Below, one piece after another: positions 24,192 through 32,512 of a stretch of 35,785 nt of DNA (within the stretch, counting starts at the first letter, position 1; each line of letters begins with the position of its first letter). This DNA comes from Sphingosinicella sp. (GTDB taxonomy: Bacteria; Pseudomonadota; Alphaproteobacteria; Sphingomonadales; Sphingomonadaceae), in NCBI GenBank assembly GCA_016793845.1, contig JAEULI010000080.1, positions 1 to 35,785 of the forward strand, given 5' to 3'. The notes beneath the pieces were generated by a model that ran no database searches, had not been told where the DNA came from, and saw only the letters and a program-made list of their open reading frames with translations. Both the position numbers and the translations under genes were made by a program.

Positions 24192-25105
24192 CGGCGCTCG
24201 TGCCGCTCGTTGCGGCCGAGCTGGAAACGCCCGCCGCGCCCGAAGTCACCGATTTCGCCAAAGCAATCGCCGGGCGCTGCGGCGGCGCCGCGCAGGCGGT
24301 GCTGTTCTACGGCTCGTGCCTCAGAAGCGAAGATCTCGGCGATTCGCTGCTCGATTTCTACCTGCTCGTCGATTCCTACGACCGCGCCTACACGCGCCGC
24401 TGGATGGCAACGGCGAACCGCCTGATTCCGCCGAATGTCTTTTATGCGGAACACGAAGGGCTGCGCGCCAAGTTCGCAGTGATGACGGTCGAAGACTTTG
24501 CGCACGCCTGCTCGCCCGATTGCGACAACGTCTCGGTGTGGGCGCGCTTCGCGCAGCCTTCGCGGCTTGTCTGGGTGCGCGGCGATGCGGCGCGTGCGCG
24601 TGTGATCCGCGCGGTCGCAACGGCTGCGCCGACGCTGCTCAAGACCGCGCGGCCGATGCTCGACGATGATCTCAGCGTCGAGGCGCTGTGGACCGGCGCT
24701 TTCGCACTCACCTACGCCTCCGAACTCAGGTCGGAGCGTGCAGGGCGCGGCCAGTCGATCTTCGAAACCGATCCCGCGCGCTACACTGCGTTCACCGCGC
24801 CCGCGATCGCCGACAGCGATCTCGCGGCGGAAGTGCGCGGCGGTATCGTCCATTTCCGCGCCGACGCCGATCGCCGCGCAGGCGAGCGCGTCTGGGCGAA
24901 GCTGCGCCGCCGGGGCAAATGGCTTTCGGTGCTGCGGCTCGCGAAGGCGAGTTTCACCTTCAAGGGCGGCGTCGATTACATCGCGTGGAAGGTGAACCGC
25001 CATGCGGGTGCCGGCATCGTCGTGAAGCCGTGGCACCGGCGCTTCCCGATTCTCGCCGGGTTGATGCTGCTGCCCAAGCTGATCCGCAAGGGCGCGGTGC
25101 GTTAG
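24188..25105 (+). CDS. Nucleotidyltransferase-like protein of the sphingolipid locus
   Basis: A 305-residue soluble protein I cannot name with confidence. Residues about 38–62 (AVLFYGSCLRSEDLGDSLLD followed by FYLLVD) follow the GS…D-x-[YF]…D pattern of pol-beta-type nucleotidyltransferases. Gly42–Ser43, Asp56 and Asp62 are candidate nucleotide- and metal-binding residues. The C-terminal half is helical and basic, ending KPWHRRFPILAGLMLLPKLIRKGAVR, a possible membrane-surface anchor. The start overlaps the lipid kinase stop as ATGA, so the two are translationally coupled. Its 3' end overlaps the convergent spt by 4 bases. Together with the kinase it may take part in head-group addition to ceramide phosphate, as the cpg genes do in Caulobacter; the exact step is unknown. 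Confidence 0.68.
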   Translation: MTALVPLVAAELETPAAPEVTDFAKAIAGRCGGAAQAVLFYGSCLRSEDLGDSLLDFYLLVDSYDRAYTRRWMATANRLIPPNVFYAEHEGLRAKFAVMTVEDFAHACSPDCDNVSVWARFAQPSRLVWVRGDAARARVIRAVATAAPTLLKTARPMLDDDLSVEALWTGAFALTYASELRSERAGRGQSIFETDPARYTAFTAPAIADSDLAAEVRGGIVHFRADADRRAGERVWAKLRRRGKWLSVLRLAKASFTFKGGVDYIAWKVNRHAGAGIVVKPWHRRFPILAGLMLLPKLIRKGAVR

Positions 25106-26307
25106 TCGAGCGGGATTCCCGCGATCTCCGCCGCCTGCACGAAACGGTCGATGATGATGTCGACCTGCTCCACGCGGTGTTCGGCGCAAAGCGAGCAGCG
25201 CAGCAGGAACATGCCCGCAGGGGTCGCGGGCGGGCGCGCCATGTTCACGTAAACACCAAGCTCGATGAGTGCGCTCCACATGCGCGCGCAGGCTTCCTGC
25301 CCCGGCATCAGCACCGCGATGATCGCGCTTTCCGCGGTCTCGGTCGCGATCTTGAAGCCCTTGGCCTTGAGGCCGGAATGCAGCTTGCGGCTGTTTTCCC
25401 ACAGATGCTGGCGCTTGTTGTGCGCGTGCTTCAGCTTGCGGATCGAGGTTGCTGCCGTGGCGACGACGCTCGGCGGCAGCGAGGCGGTGAACACGTAGGG
25501 CCGACAGACGAGGCGCAGCACCTCGAACTTCGGGTGGTTGGAGACGACGAAGCCGCCGACCGTGCCCACCGATTTCGAGAAGGTGCCGACGACGAAATCG
25601 ACGTCCGCCTCGACGCCTGCGGCCTCATAGACGCCGCGTCCGTTCGGGCCGAAGAAGCCCATGCCATGCGCCTCGTCGACGACGACCATCGCGCCATGTT
25701 TCTTGGCGACCGCGACCATCTCCTTCAGCGGCGCGATGTCGCCCAGCATCGAATAGACGCCTTCGAGAACGACGAGCTTGCCTGCCTCCGCCGGCAACCG
25801 ACCGAGACGCTTGTCGAGGTCTTCGACGCTGTTGTGGCGGAAGCGCACGATGTCCGCGTTGCCCATCGCGCAGCCGTCGTAGATCGAGGCGTGGCTGTCG
25901 GCATCGAGGATGATGTATTCGCCGCGCGCCGCCATCGTCGCCATCAGGCCGAGGTTCGCCTGATAGCCGGTGGAGAACACCATGGCGTGGCTGGTGCCGT
26001 AGAAATCCTTCAGCGCCTCCTCGACCTCGCGGTGGCCCTGATATGTTCCGTTCAGCACCCGGCTGCCCGTCGTCCCCGCACCGTATTGGTCGAGTGCCTC
26101 CTTGCCCGCCGCGATCACGTCGGGGTCGAAGGTCATGCCCATGTAGTTGTATGTGCCGACAAGGATCGTCTCGCGCCCGTTCACCGTGGCTTCGGTCGGC
26201 GAGTGCACTTTCTCCATCACGAGGTTGAACGGGTCGTTCACGCCCGTCGCCAGCAGCGCCGCCTTCTCGGCGATGATGGGATCGAATTTATCGAAAAGGT
26301 CGCCCAT
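25102..26307 (-). CDS. spt: Serine palmitoyltransferase (PLP-dependent, alpha-oxoamine synthase family)
   Basis: Spt condenses L-serine with a fatty acyl thioester to 3-ketosphinganine, the first step of sphingolipid synthesis. The 401-residue soluble protein has the full active site: His139 (DADSHASIYDG, stacks on PLP), Asp211 and His214 in VVVDEAHGMGFFG, and the Schiff-base Lys245 in GTFSKSVGT. These map with a constant offset of 20 onto the residues known in the Sphingomonas paucimobilis enzyme (His159, Asp231, His234, Lys265). The shorter N-terminus explains the offset. An acyl carrier protein gene lies 8 bases upstream, so acyl-ACP is a likely donor. It is the last gene of the minus block FAAL–cerR–acp–spt. 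Confidence 0.95.
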   Translation of the reverse strand: MGDLFDKFDPIIAEKAALLATGVNDPFNLVMEKVHSPTEATVNGRETILVGTYNYMGMTFDPDVIAAGKEALDQYGAGTTGSRVLNGTYQGHREVEEALKDFYGTSHAMVFSTGYQANLGLMATMAARGEYIILDADSHASIYDGCAMGNADIVRFRHNSVEDLDKRLGRLPAEAGKLVVLEGVYSMLGDIAPLKEMVAVAKKHGAMVVVDEAHGMGFFGPNGRGVYEAAGVEADVDFVVGTFSKSVGTVGGFVVSNHPKFEVLRLVCRPYVFTASLPPSVVATAATSIRKLKHAHNKRQHLWENSRKLHSGLKAKGFKIATETAESAIIAVLMPGQEACARMWSALIELGVYVNMARPPATPAGMFLLRCSLCAEHRVEQVDIIIDRFVQAAEIAGIPLD

Positions 26308-26315
26308 CGTCCGCC

Positions 26316-26564
26316 TCAGCCGTTCACGATCTTGGCGACGGCGTCGGCGAGCTGGCCGATCGTCTCCAGCTCGGGGAGCAGGTTCATCGGCAGGATGATG
26401 TCGTACTCGTCCTCGATGTTGGCGACGAGGTCCATCACGGTCAGCGAGTCCAGCTCAAGGTCGCTCGCGAAGCTCGTATCGGCCGTGAGTGTGATCGCCT
26501 TGCGGTTCAGGGGCTCGATCAGTTCCATCAGCTTCGGAAGGATGGTGTCGCGTGTGTGCGCCAT
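26316..26564 (-). CDS. Acyl carrier protein dedicated to sphingolipid synthesis
   Basis: An 82-residue acidic helical carrier protein. The phosphopantetheine attachment site is Ser40 in DLELDSLTVMDLVANIEDEYDI, the standard DSL motif. Helix 1 (TILPKLMELIEPL) and helix 3 (LPELETIGQLADAVAKIV) are in place. The ATG at 26564 gives the normal ACP length; the longer upstream frame is Arg-rich noise. Its position between cerR and spt matches the Caulobacter acp beside spt, which supplies acyl groups to Spt after loading by the adjacent acyl-AMP ligase/ACP synthetase. It is distinct from the housekeeping AcpP, which has a different helix 2. Confidence 0.92.
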   Translation of the reverse strand: MAHTRDTILPKLMELIEPLNRKAITLTADTSFASDLELDSLTVMDLVANIEDEYDIILPMNLLPELETIGQLADAVAKIVNG

Positions 26565-26634
26565 GCGTGTGTCCTGAAATGTCGTTGCGGTTCGATGCCA
26601 ACAGATTGTGGCAGGGGATAGGCAGGCGCGCGGC

Positions 26635-27543
26635 CTAAATCCAGCCCGCGTTTCTGTACCATTCCGCCGTGCGCGCAATGCCCTCCGCAGCGGGAACCTC
26701 GGGCGCCCAGATGCCGAGCGCGCGAAGCGGCGCGCTGTCCGCCACCCAGTCCGGATGCGCGAGGTAACGCGCGCGGTCGAAGCTGAGCGCGGGCAGGCGC
26801 CCGGCAAGCTTCGCGCCGAGCGTATCGATCGCGGCGCCAAGCCTCAGCGCGGCAGGCGGAAGCGGAACGTAGGTCGGCGTCTTGCCGAGTGCGGCGGCAA
26901 TGTACGCGGCCATCTCGCGGTGGTTGAGCCCGCCCGGCGTGGCATCGTCGATCTCGAAGATGCCGCTCGGTGCCGGGTTTTCGGCGAGTGCCAACAGCGC
27001 GCGCGCGAGGTCTGAAACTTCCACGATCGAAAAGCGTCCGCGGCCCGGCAGCAGCGCCCAGCCGCGCGCGACGAGCTTGTAGACGTTCGCCGTCTCGCGG
27101 TCGCCGGGGCCGTAGACGGCGGGCGGCCGCACGATCGCCGCATCGGGTCGCGCGGTTTGGACAAGCACATCGGCTGCCGCTTTGGTGTTTCCATAGATCG
27201 AAAGCGCCGGCTCGCGCGCCGCGAGCGAGGAGACATGCACGAAGCGCGGCACCTCGCGGCTCGCCTCCAGCATCGCGCGCGTGCCTTCGATGTTTCCGGC
27301 CGCGAATTCCAGCGGCGTGCGCGCGTTGATGACGCCCGCGACATGGATCACGGCGTCCGCCTCTGTCGTGAGGCGCGCGAGCGCATCGGTATTGGCGAGA
27401 TCGCCCGCAATCCATTCGAGACCGGGGCGCGCGGGCTGCGTGCGGCGGGCGAGCGCACGGACCGCGTGGCCCTTTTCAAGCGCAAGGTCGATCAGCTTCG
27501 TACCGACGAAGCCGGTTCCGCCGGTGATCGCGATGCGAGTCAT
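26635..27543 (-). CDS. cerR: NAD(P)-dependent epimerase/dehydratase-type ceramide reductase
   Basis: A 302-residue extended SDR protein. The nucleotide-binding motif TGGTGFVGTKL lies at residues 7–17. The catalytic pair is in SIYGNTKAA (Tyr117 and Lys121, YxxxK), with SS at 105–106 ahead of it. In Caulobacter an SDR-type protein encoded next to spt (CerR) reduces the 3-keto group of the sphingoid or ceramide intermediate. That is the natural reading here, since acp lies 70 bases downstream and the acyl-AMP ligase 13 bases upstream. No membrane helix or signal peptide is evident. Another sugar-epimerase role is possible in principle but unlikely given the context. Confidence 0.87.
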   Translation of the reverse strand: MTRIAITGGTGFVGTKLIDLALEKGHAVRALARRTQPARPGLEWIAGDLANTDALARLTTEADAVIHVAGVINARTPLEFAAGNIEGTRAMLEASREVPRFVHVSSLAAREPALSIYGNTKAAADVLVQTARPDAAIVRPPAVYGPGDRETANVYKLVARGWALLPGRGRFSIVEVSDLARALLALAENPAPSGIFEIDDATPGGLNHREMAAYIAAALGKTPTYVPLPPAALRLGAAIDTLGAKLAGRLPALSFDRARYLAHPDWVADSAPLRALGIWAPEVPAAEGIARTAEWYRNAGWI

Positions 27544-27556
27544 CGACGGGAGGCGG

Positions 27557-29341
27557 CTAGGCCGCGATGTCGAAGGGTTGGATCTGGCCCGAGAGGTAGA
27601 GTGCCCGGGCCTTGGAGCGGCTGAGCTTACCCGAGCTGGTGCGCGGCAGCGTGCGCGGCGGGACCAGTTCGACGATGCAGTTCATGCCGGTGATGGTGCG
27701 CACCTTGGCCTTGATCGTCTCGCGGAGGTCGGCCCGCTCGGCAGTATCGCTGGTGCGGCACTGGACGAGCACGGCGGGCGATTCTTCGCCGCCCTCCGTG
27801 GTGATCGAGAAGGCGGCGATGTCGCCCGCCTTGAAGCCCGGAAGCTGCTCGATCGCCCACTCGATGTCCTGCGGCCAGTGGTTCTTGCCGTTGATGATGA
27901 TCATGTCCTTGGCGCGGCCGACGATGTAGAGCGCGCTTTCGAGCATGTAGCCCATGTCGCCGGTATCGAGCCATTGGCCCTGAAGCGCGGCGCGGGTCGA
28001 AATCTCGTCGCGGAAATAGCCGGTCATGATGCTGGGGCCGGCCACGAACACCTTGCCGATCTGGCGGTCGCCGAGGCGGCGGCCCGATTCGTCGCGGATT
28101 TCGATTTCCATGCCCGGCAGCGCAACGCCGCAGTTCACGATCGCGCGCATCCGGCCCGTGCCGGTGCCAGTGTCTTCACGCTCGCCCGAAAGCAGGCGCT
28201 CATCGACGAGATCAGTGACGATGCCGGTGCCCGGCGGCGAGATGGTGACGGCGAGCGTCGCTTCGGCAAGCCCGTAGCTCGGCAGGAACGCGCCGCCTGA
28301 AAAGCCCGCGGGCGCGAAGGCCTCGACGAACGCGCTCATCACGTCCGGACGGATCATGTCGGCGCCGTTGCCCGCCACGCGCCAGCGCGACAGGTCGAAG
28401 CGCTCGGCGACATCGGTCTGGCTCGAAACGCGCCGCGCGCAGATGTCGTAGCCGAAGGTCGGCGAGTAAGAGAGGCTGTGGCCCTCGTTGCGCGTAATGA
28501 GCGCAAGCCAAGAGAGCGGACGGCGCGCGAAATCCTCGGTGGCGAGGTAGTCGGCGGAGACTTGATTGGCGATCGGCGCCATCAGGCAGCCGACGAGGCC
28601 CATGTCGTGATAATAAGGCAGCCACGAAATGACGCGGTCGTCACGCTGCAGCTTCACGCCCACGGCATGGCCGTTGAGGTTGGCGAGCAGCGCTTCATGC
28701 GTGATCTCCACGCCGTGCGGGAAGCGCGTCGAGCCGCTCGAATACTGGAGATAGGCGATGTCGCTCTTGCGTGCGGACGACAGCGCGGCGGGCTTTGCGT
28801 CGCACGCCATGAAATCGAGCCAGTCGTGCGCGGTGCGGCAGCGTAGGCCGTGCGCGGCTTCTGCGACAATCGCCGCAAGGCCGGAGGGTGCAAGCGCGAT
28901 CTCCGGGTCGCACGACGTCAACTGGCTGCGAATCTGCTCCACATAGCCCTCGCGCCCGCCGAAAGAGGTCGGCAGCGGCAGCGGCACTGGTAGGGCTCCA
29001 GCGTATATGGCGCCGAAGAACAGGCTGACGAAATCCGCGCCCGTCTCGGCGATCAATGCCACGCGGTCGCCCGGCTTGATGCCAGCGGCGATCAGACGAT
29101 AGGCGTTCGCGGTCGCATCGACCTTGAGATCGGCGAAGGTAAGAACCCGCGCGAGCCGAGCCCGCGCATCGAAGAAGTTAAGGCCGCGCTTGCCTTGCGC
29201 GGCATAGTCCAGCGCTTCGCCAAGCGTGTTGAAATCCGCAAGGCGGCGCGGCAAATCGTCGAGCGTCGGCGTTGGCGCCAGCGCCGTTTCATCGGCGCCG
29301 GACAGCGCAAGCGCGCTCGAATCCGAAGTGCGATTCAGCAA
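27557..29341 (-). CDS. Fatty acyl-AMP ligase / acyl-ACP synthetase
   Basis: A 594-residue adenylate-forming enzyme of the FAAL class, which activates a fatty acid as acyl-AMP and passes it to an ACP. Core motifs are visible: YLQYSSGSTRFPHGVEITHEAL (P-loop), SWLPYYHDMGLVG, PSYGLAEATLAVT, the LDTGDMGYM adenylate motif, and IINGKNHWPQDIEWAIEQ at the hinge. SGSTRFP and KNHWP[QE]DIE are characteristic of FAALs rather than CoA ligases. It corresponds to the acyl-ACP synthetase found with spt and acp in Caulobacter. The start is TTG at 29341 with AGGAGG 9 bases upstream; no in-frame ATG gives a better match. It is the first gene of the minus block. Confidence 0.92.
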   Translation of the reverse strand: MLNRTSDSSALALSGADETALAPTPTLDDLPRRLADFNTLGEALDYAAQGKRGLNFFDARARLARVLTFADLKVDATANAYRLIAAGIKPGDRVALIAETGADFVSLFFGAIYAGALPVPLPLPTSFGGREGYVEQIRSQLTSCDPEIALAPSGLAAIVAEAAHGLRCRTAHDWLDFMACDAKPAALSSARKSDIAYLQYSSGSTRFPHGVEITHEALLANLNGHAVGVKLQRDDRVISWLPYYHDMGLVGCLMAPIANQVSADYLATEDFARRPLSWLALITRNEGHSLSYSPTFGYDICARRVSSQTDVAERFDLSRWRVAGNGADMIRPDVMSAFVEAFAPAGFSGGAFLPSYGLAEATLAVTISPPGTGIVTDLVDERLLSGEREDTGTGTGRMRAIVNCGVALPGMEIEIRDESGRRLGDRQIGKVFVAGPSIMTGYFRDEISTRAALQGQWLDTGDMGYMLESALYIVGRAKDMIIINGKNHWPQDIEWAIEQLPGFKAGDIAAFSITTEGGEESPAVLVQCRTSDTAERADLRETIKAKVRTITGMNCIVELVPPRTLPRTSSGKLSRSKARALYLSGQIQPFDIAA

Positions 29342-29406
29342 GTCCCCGAACCTCCTCAGCTCTTCCCGGCGCGGCGACGGCTTTTCCCGCCGCTCATAAA
29401 CCTCGC

Positions 29407-29435
29407 CAGATACACGACTCCTTGGCCACTTGCAA
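29407..29435 (-). promoter_or_regulatory. Possible housekeeping-type promoter for FAAL–cerR–acp–spt
   Basis: On the minus strand TTGCAA (29435–29430) is followed after 17 bases by TATCTG (29412–29407), about 65 bases before the TTG start of the acyl-AMP ligase gene. The -35 matches four of six consensus bases and the -10 three of six. It is the best candidate in the divergent FAAL/recX gap but weak; treat as a suggestion. Confidence 0.25.
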
Positions 29436-29505
29436 AACAGGCCATCGTCAGCCTTTGCCGGAATGTGACGTTCAAAATTGGGTCCGACTATGGCAGGAAC
29501 ATGGC

Positions 29506-30027
29506 GTGCGCACCGAAAAAAGCCGAAAACCGCCCCGGCCGCTCGATGAGGAGACGCTTCGCGCGATCGGCCTTCGTTATGTCGAGCGCTACGCGACCTC
29601 GGAAGCGAAGCTCGCGGCCTATCTTGCGCGCAAGCTGCGCGAGCGCGGCTGGGCGGGGGAGCGGCCGGCCGATATCGAAACCATCGTCGCGCGTTTCGCA
29701 GACCTGCGCTACGTCGACGACCGCACGTTCGGGGAGTCGCGGGCGCGGGGCCTCGAACGGCGTGGCTACGGCGCGCGGCGTATCGGGCAGGATCTGCGTG
29801 CGGCCGGCCTTGCCGAAGATCTACGGGGCGAGATCACGGGCGCGGTCGATGCGCGCGGCGCGGCACTGGCCTATGCGCGGCGCAAACGCTTCGGCCCGTT
29901 CGCACGGGAAGCACCGGATCGGGCGGTGCGGCAGAAGCAGTTCGCCGCGATGCTGCGTGCGGGTCATGATGCGCGCATAGCCGCTGAAATCCTCGATATG
30001 CGGGATGTGGAGCCCGATTACGCGTAG
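29506..30027 (+). CDS. recX: Regulatory protein RecX
   Basis: RecX binds RecA filaments and limits recombinase and coprotease activity. The 173-residue product shows three-helix RecX repeats: LRYVERYATSEAKLAAYLARKLRERGWAG, then FADLRYVDDRTFGESRARGLERRGYGARRIGQDLRAAGL and the last RKRFGPF…RQKQFAAMLRAGHDARIAAEIL. The start is GTG at 29506, with AGGA about 8 bases upstream; the in-frame stretch further upstream is low-complexity and not RecX-like. recA is not adjacent. It is divergent from the sphingolipid block, and its last 10 bases overlap the 3' end of the convergent molybdenum cofactor gene. Confidence 0.9.
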   Translation: MRTEKSRKPPRPLDEETLRAIGLRYVERYATSEAKLAAYLARKLRERGWAGERPADIETIVARFADLRYVDDRTFGESRARGLERRGYGARRIGQDLRAAGLAEDLRGEITGAVDARGAALAYARRKRFGPFAREAPDRAVRQKQFAAMLRAGHDARIAAEILDMRDVEPDYA

Positions 30028-31595
30028 CTTGCCCGCGCGGCCGCCAAGGCCTCGGGCGTATCAACATCCATGAAGATCGCGTCGCTCTCAATCGGCACTT
30101 CCACGATGTCGTCCGCGAACTCGGCGAGCAACGCCTTGCCGCCCACATCGCCTTCAAGACCGCGCAGCCGCGCGAAATAGCGCCGGCCCCATGCCACAGG
30201 GTTGCCACGCTTGCCGTTGTGCACGGGCACCGCGATGCGGTTCGCGTCCGCCGCGGCGGCGAGGCTTGCGATATGCTCTGTGCTCACGCCCGGCATGTCG
30301 CCCAGCAGCACGAGTGCCGCCGACCAGTCATCGGGCACGGCGGCGATTCCCGCCGCAAGCGACTGGCTCAGCCCATCTGCGTAGCGCGCGGCATGGATGC
30401 TTGGAAAACCGAATCGATCCGCCATCGCGGCGATCTCTGCCTCTGCATTGCCGGTGACGACGATCGCGGGAAGTCCGGCCTCTTTCACCGCCTCAAGCAC
30501 GTGCGCGAGCACAGGTTTGCCGCCGAGGTCCGCGAGCAGCTTGTTCGCGCCCATGCGCACCGATCGCCCTGCCGCGAGCACCACGGCGCCTGTGAGGCCG
30601 CTCGCGACCGGTTTCGGGCGCGGTTCGGGGCGAGGGACGTCGGCGAGAAGCCCGCCCGCGCCCATGCGGCCGATGTCTGCGCCGGTCACGTCGAGGCCCG
30701 CCCACAGCCGCTCCAGAACCCAGTCAAAGCCGTTGCGGCGTGGGCTCCGCGCGCAGCCGGGAAGGCCGATCACCGGCAGTGTGCCGATGCGTGCAAGGCA
30801 CAGGAGATTGCCGGGATCGACCGGCATCCCGAGCCGCAGCACCACGCCCCCTGCCTGTTCGATCGCGGCGGGGATCACGTCGCGCCGGTCACTGATCGCC
30901 GAAGCGCCGCTGATGAGGACGATGTCGGCGTCCGCCGTCTCCGCGAGCACGGCCGCGAGCGCGTCCGCCGTATGCGCGCAGCGCATTTCGCGCCATGCGG
31001 CAAGGCCGAGCGCGGCGCAGCGTGCCTCCGTCACCTCGGCGGTTTTCGCGAGCAGCTTGGCGGATGTGCCGGGGAGCGTCGTCTGGATGAAAGCGACGCG
31101 GCGCCTGCCAAACGGTGCCAGTCGCAGCACGCCTCTCGCGCTGTCCGCCGCGCTTCGGGTCAGGGGCTCGGACACGGCGAAGGGGATGATCTTCACCGTT
31201 GCGACGATCTCGCCCTTTGCGGCGGGCGCGAACGGCGCGAGCGTTCCCAGCGTCACCGCTTCGTCATGGGCATTCACGGCATCGATCGAGGTGGTTTCCA
31301 CGAGCAGCAGCCCGGCGGCGTCGGCAACGATGTTGGCGCGGCCGTGCGCGGACGGCTGGGCGGTGAGGCCGGGCCCCGCAGCGGCGGATGCGAGCAGGGC
31401 GGCGGCGGCATCCTCGTGCAGATCATCACTTTCGAGCGCCGCCACGACGAGTTCGGTAAGGCCCGCCGCCCGGGCATCGGCGATGTCCGCCGCATCAAGA
31501 CGCTTGCCCTTCGCGATCCGTCGCGCGCCAGTGTGGACCGCGTGGGCGAGATACGCGCCCTCCGCGCGCTCGAGGGGGACGGGACCGAACTTCAC
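30018..31595 (-). CDS. Fused MoeA-like molybdopterin-binding domain and MobA/MocA-like nucleotidyltransferase
   Basis: A 525-residue two-module protein. Residues about 1–320 resemble the molybdopterin-binding (MoCF/MoeA-like) half: N-terminal LERAEGAYLAHAVHTGARRIAKGKRL, then ADIVLISGASAISDRRDVIPAAIEQAGGVV and GLPGCARSPRRNGFDWVLERL. After a Pro/Arg linker (320–335) a MobA-type domain begins with AVVLAAGRSVRMGANKLL (about 337–354), then a GDMPG metal-site motif, and NGKRGNPVAWG near 460. MobA/MocA enzymes attach GMP or CMP to molybdopterin; MocA (cytidylyl) is the likelier type since xdhC and coxG, helpers of xanthine/CO-dehydrogenase-type molybdenum hydroxylases, lie directly upstream. The GTG start overlaps the xdhC stop (GTGA). 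Confidence 0.87.
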   Translation of the reverse strand: MKFGPVPLERAEGAYLAHAVHTGARRIAKGKRLDAADIADARAAGLTELVVAALESDDLHEDAAAALLASAAAGPGLTAQPSAHGRANIVADAAGLLLVETTSIDAVNAHDEAVTLGTLAPFAPAAKGEIVATVKIIPFAVSEPLTRSAADSARGVLRLAPFGRRRVAFIQTTLPGTSAKLLAKTAEVTEARCAALGLAAWREMRCAHTADALAAVLAETADADIVLISGASAISDRRDVIPAAIEQAGGVVLRLGMPVDPGNLLCLARIGTLPVIGLPGCARSPRRNGFDWVLERLWAGLDVTGADIGRMGAGGLLADVPRPEPRPKPVASGLTGAVVLAAGRSVRMGANKLLADLGGKPVLAHVLEAVKEAGLPAIVVTGNAEAEIAAMADRFGFPSIHAARYADGLSQSLAAGIAAVPDDWSAALVLLGDMPGVSTEHIASLAAAADANRIAVPVHNGKRGNPVAWGRRYFARLRGLEGDVGGKALLAEFADDIVEVPIESDAIFMDVDTPEALAAARASYA

Positions 31596-32512
31596 GCGCC
31601 GCGCCGCACCGCGATCATCTGGGCGGCGATCGAAAGCGCGATCTCGGCGGGGTTCGCCGCGCCGATGGCAAGTCCGGCGGGGCCATTAACACGTGCCACT
31701 GCCGTATCGTTGAATCCGGCAGCGGCGAGTCGTTCGCGGCGGATCGCCTGGTTCTTCCGCGATCCGAGCGCGGCGATGTAGAAGGCAGGCGAGTTCAGCG
31801 CCGCGATCAATGCCGGGTCGTCGAGCTTGGGATCGTGGGTCAGCGCCACGATCGCGCTCGCGCTGTCCGGCTTCCAGTCGGCGAGTGCCTCGTCGGGCCA
31901 GCGCGGATCGACGGTGATGTGTGAGAAGCGTTCAGCCGCAGCGAAACTGCCGCGCGGATCGACGACGAGCGGCACGTAACCGAGCAGTTCCGCCATCGGC
32001 ACGAGCGCCTGCGCGATGTGGACCGCACCGATGATCATCAATCGCCCTGCGGGTTCATACAGGCGCGCGAAACCTCCGTGTTCGCCCTCGCGGGAAACGC
32101 CATCTGCATCGGTGGTGACGCGTACGCTTTCGCCGCCCGCGAGCGCCTTGTCGAGGCGGTCGGCAAGGGCAGGGGCGAAGCCTTCTTCGGAAACCGGCTG
32201 CACCAGCACCGCGATCCGGCCGCCGCACGCAAGGCCGACCTCCCAGGCGCGGGCATCGGCGACGCCGTATTCGAGGCGCCTCGGCGCATTGTCCGCAATC
32301 ACGTCGGCAGCCGCGGCGATCACGTCGCCCTCCACGCAGCCGCCGCTCACAGAGCCTTCGAACAGCCCGTCGTCGCGAATCACGAGATGCGCACCCGTGC
32401 GGCGCGGCGCCGAGCCCCACGTTTCGATCACCGTGGCAATCGCGGCCTTGTGCCCGGCGGCGATCCAGCCGCGAAGCGTGGCGATCAGTGCGGCGGTATC
32501 GTCTCCGTTCAC
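31592..32512 (-). CDS. xdhC: XdhC family molybdenum cofactor insertion/maturation protein
   Basis: XdhC-type chaperones bind molybdenum cofactor, promote its sulfuration and hand it to xanthine-dehydrogenase-family hydroxylases. The 306-residue product has the N-terminal XdhC/CoxI domain (ATVIETWGSAPRRTGAHLVI, SVSGGCVEGDV, GLACGGRIAVLVQPV) and a C-terminal Rossmann domain (LMIIGAVHIAQALVPMAELLGYVPLVVDPR, ALTHDPKLDDPALIAAL, FYIAALGSRKNQAIRRERL). The start is GTG at 32512 because it overlaps the coxG stop (GTGA) and begins just before the first family helix; the Arg-rich stretch further upstream is a shadow of coxG. Both expected Cys positions (SGGC and ACGG) are kept. Confidence 0.91.
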   Translation of the reverse strand: MNGDDTAALIATLRGWIAAGHKAAIATVIETWGSAPRRTGAHLVIRDDGLFEGSVSGGCVEGDVIAAAADVIADNAPRRLEYGVADARAWEVGLACGGRIAVLVQPVSEEGFAPALADRLDKALAGGESVRVTTDADGVSREGEHGGFARLYEPAGRLMIIGAVHIAQALVPMAELLGYVPLVVDPRGSFAAAERFSHITVDPRWPDEALADWKPDSASAIVALTHDPKLDDPALIAALNSPAFYIAALGSRKNQAIRRERLAAAGFNDTAVARVNGPAGLAIGAANPAEIALSIAAQMIAVRRGA

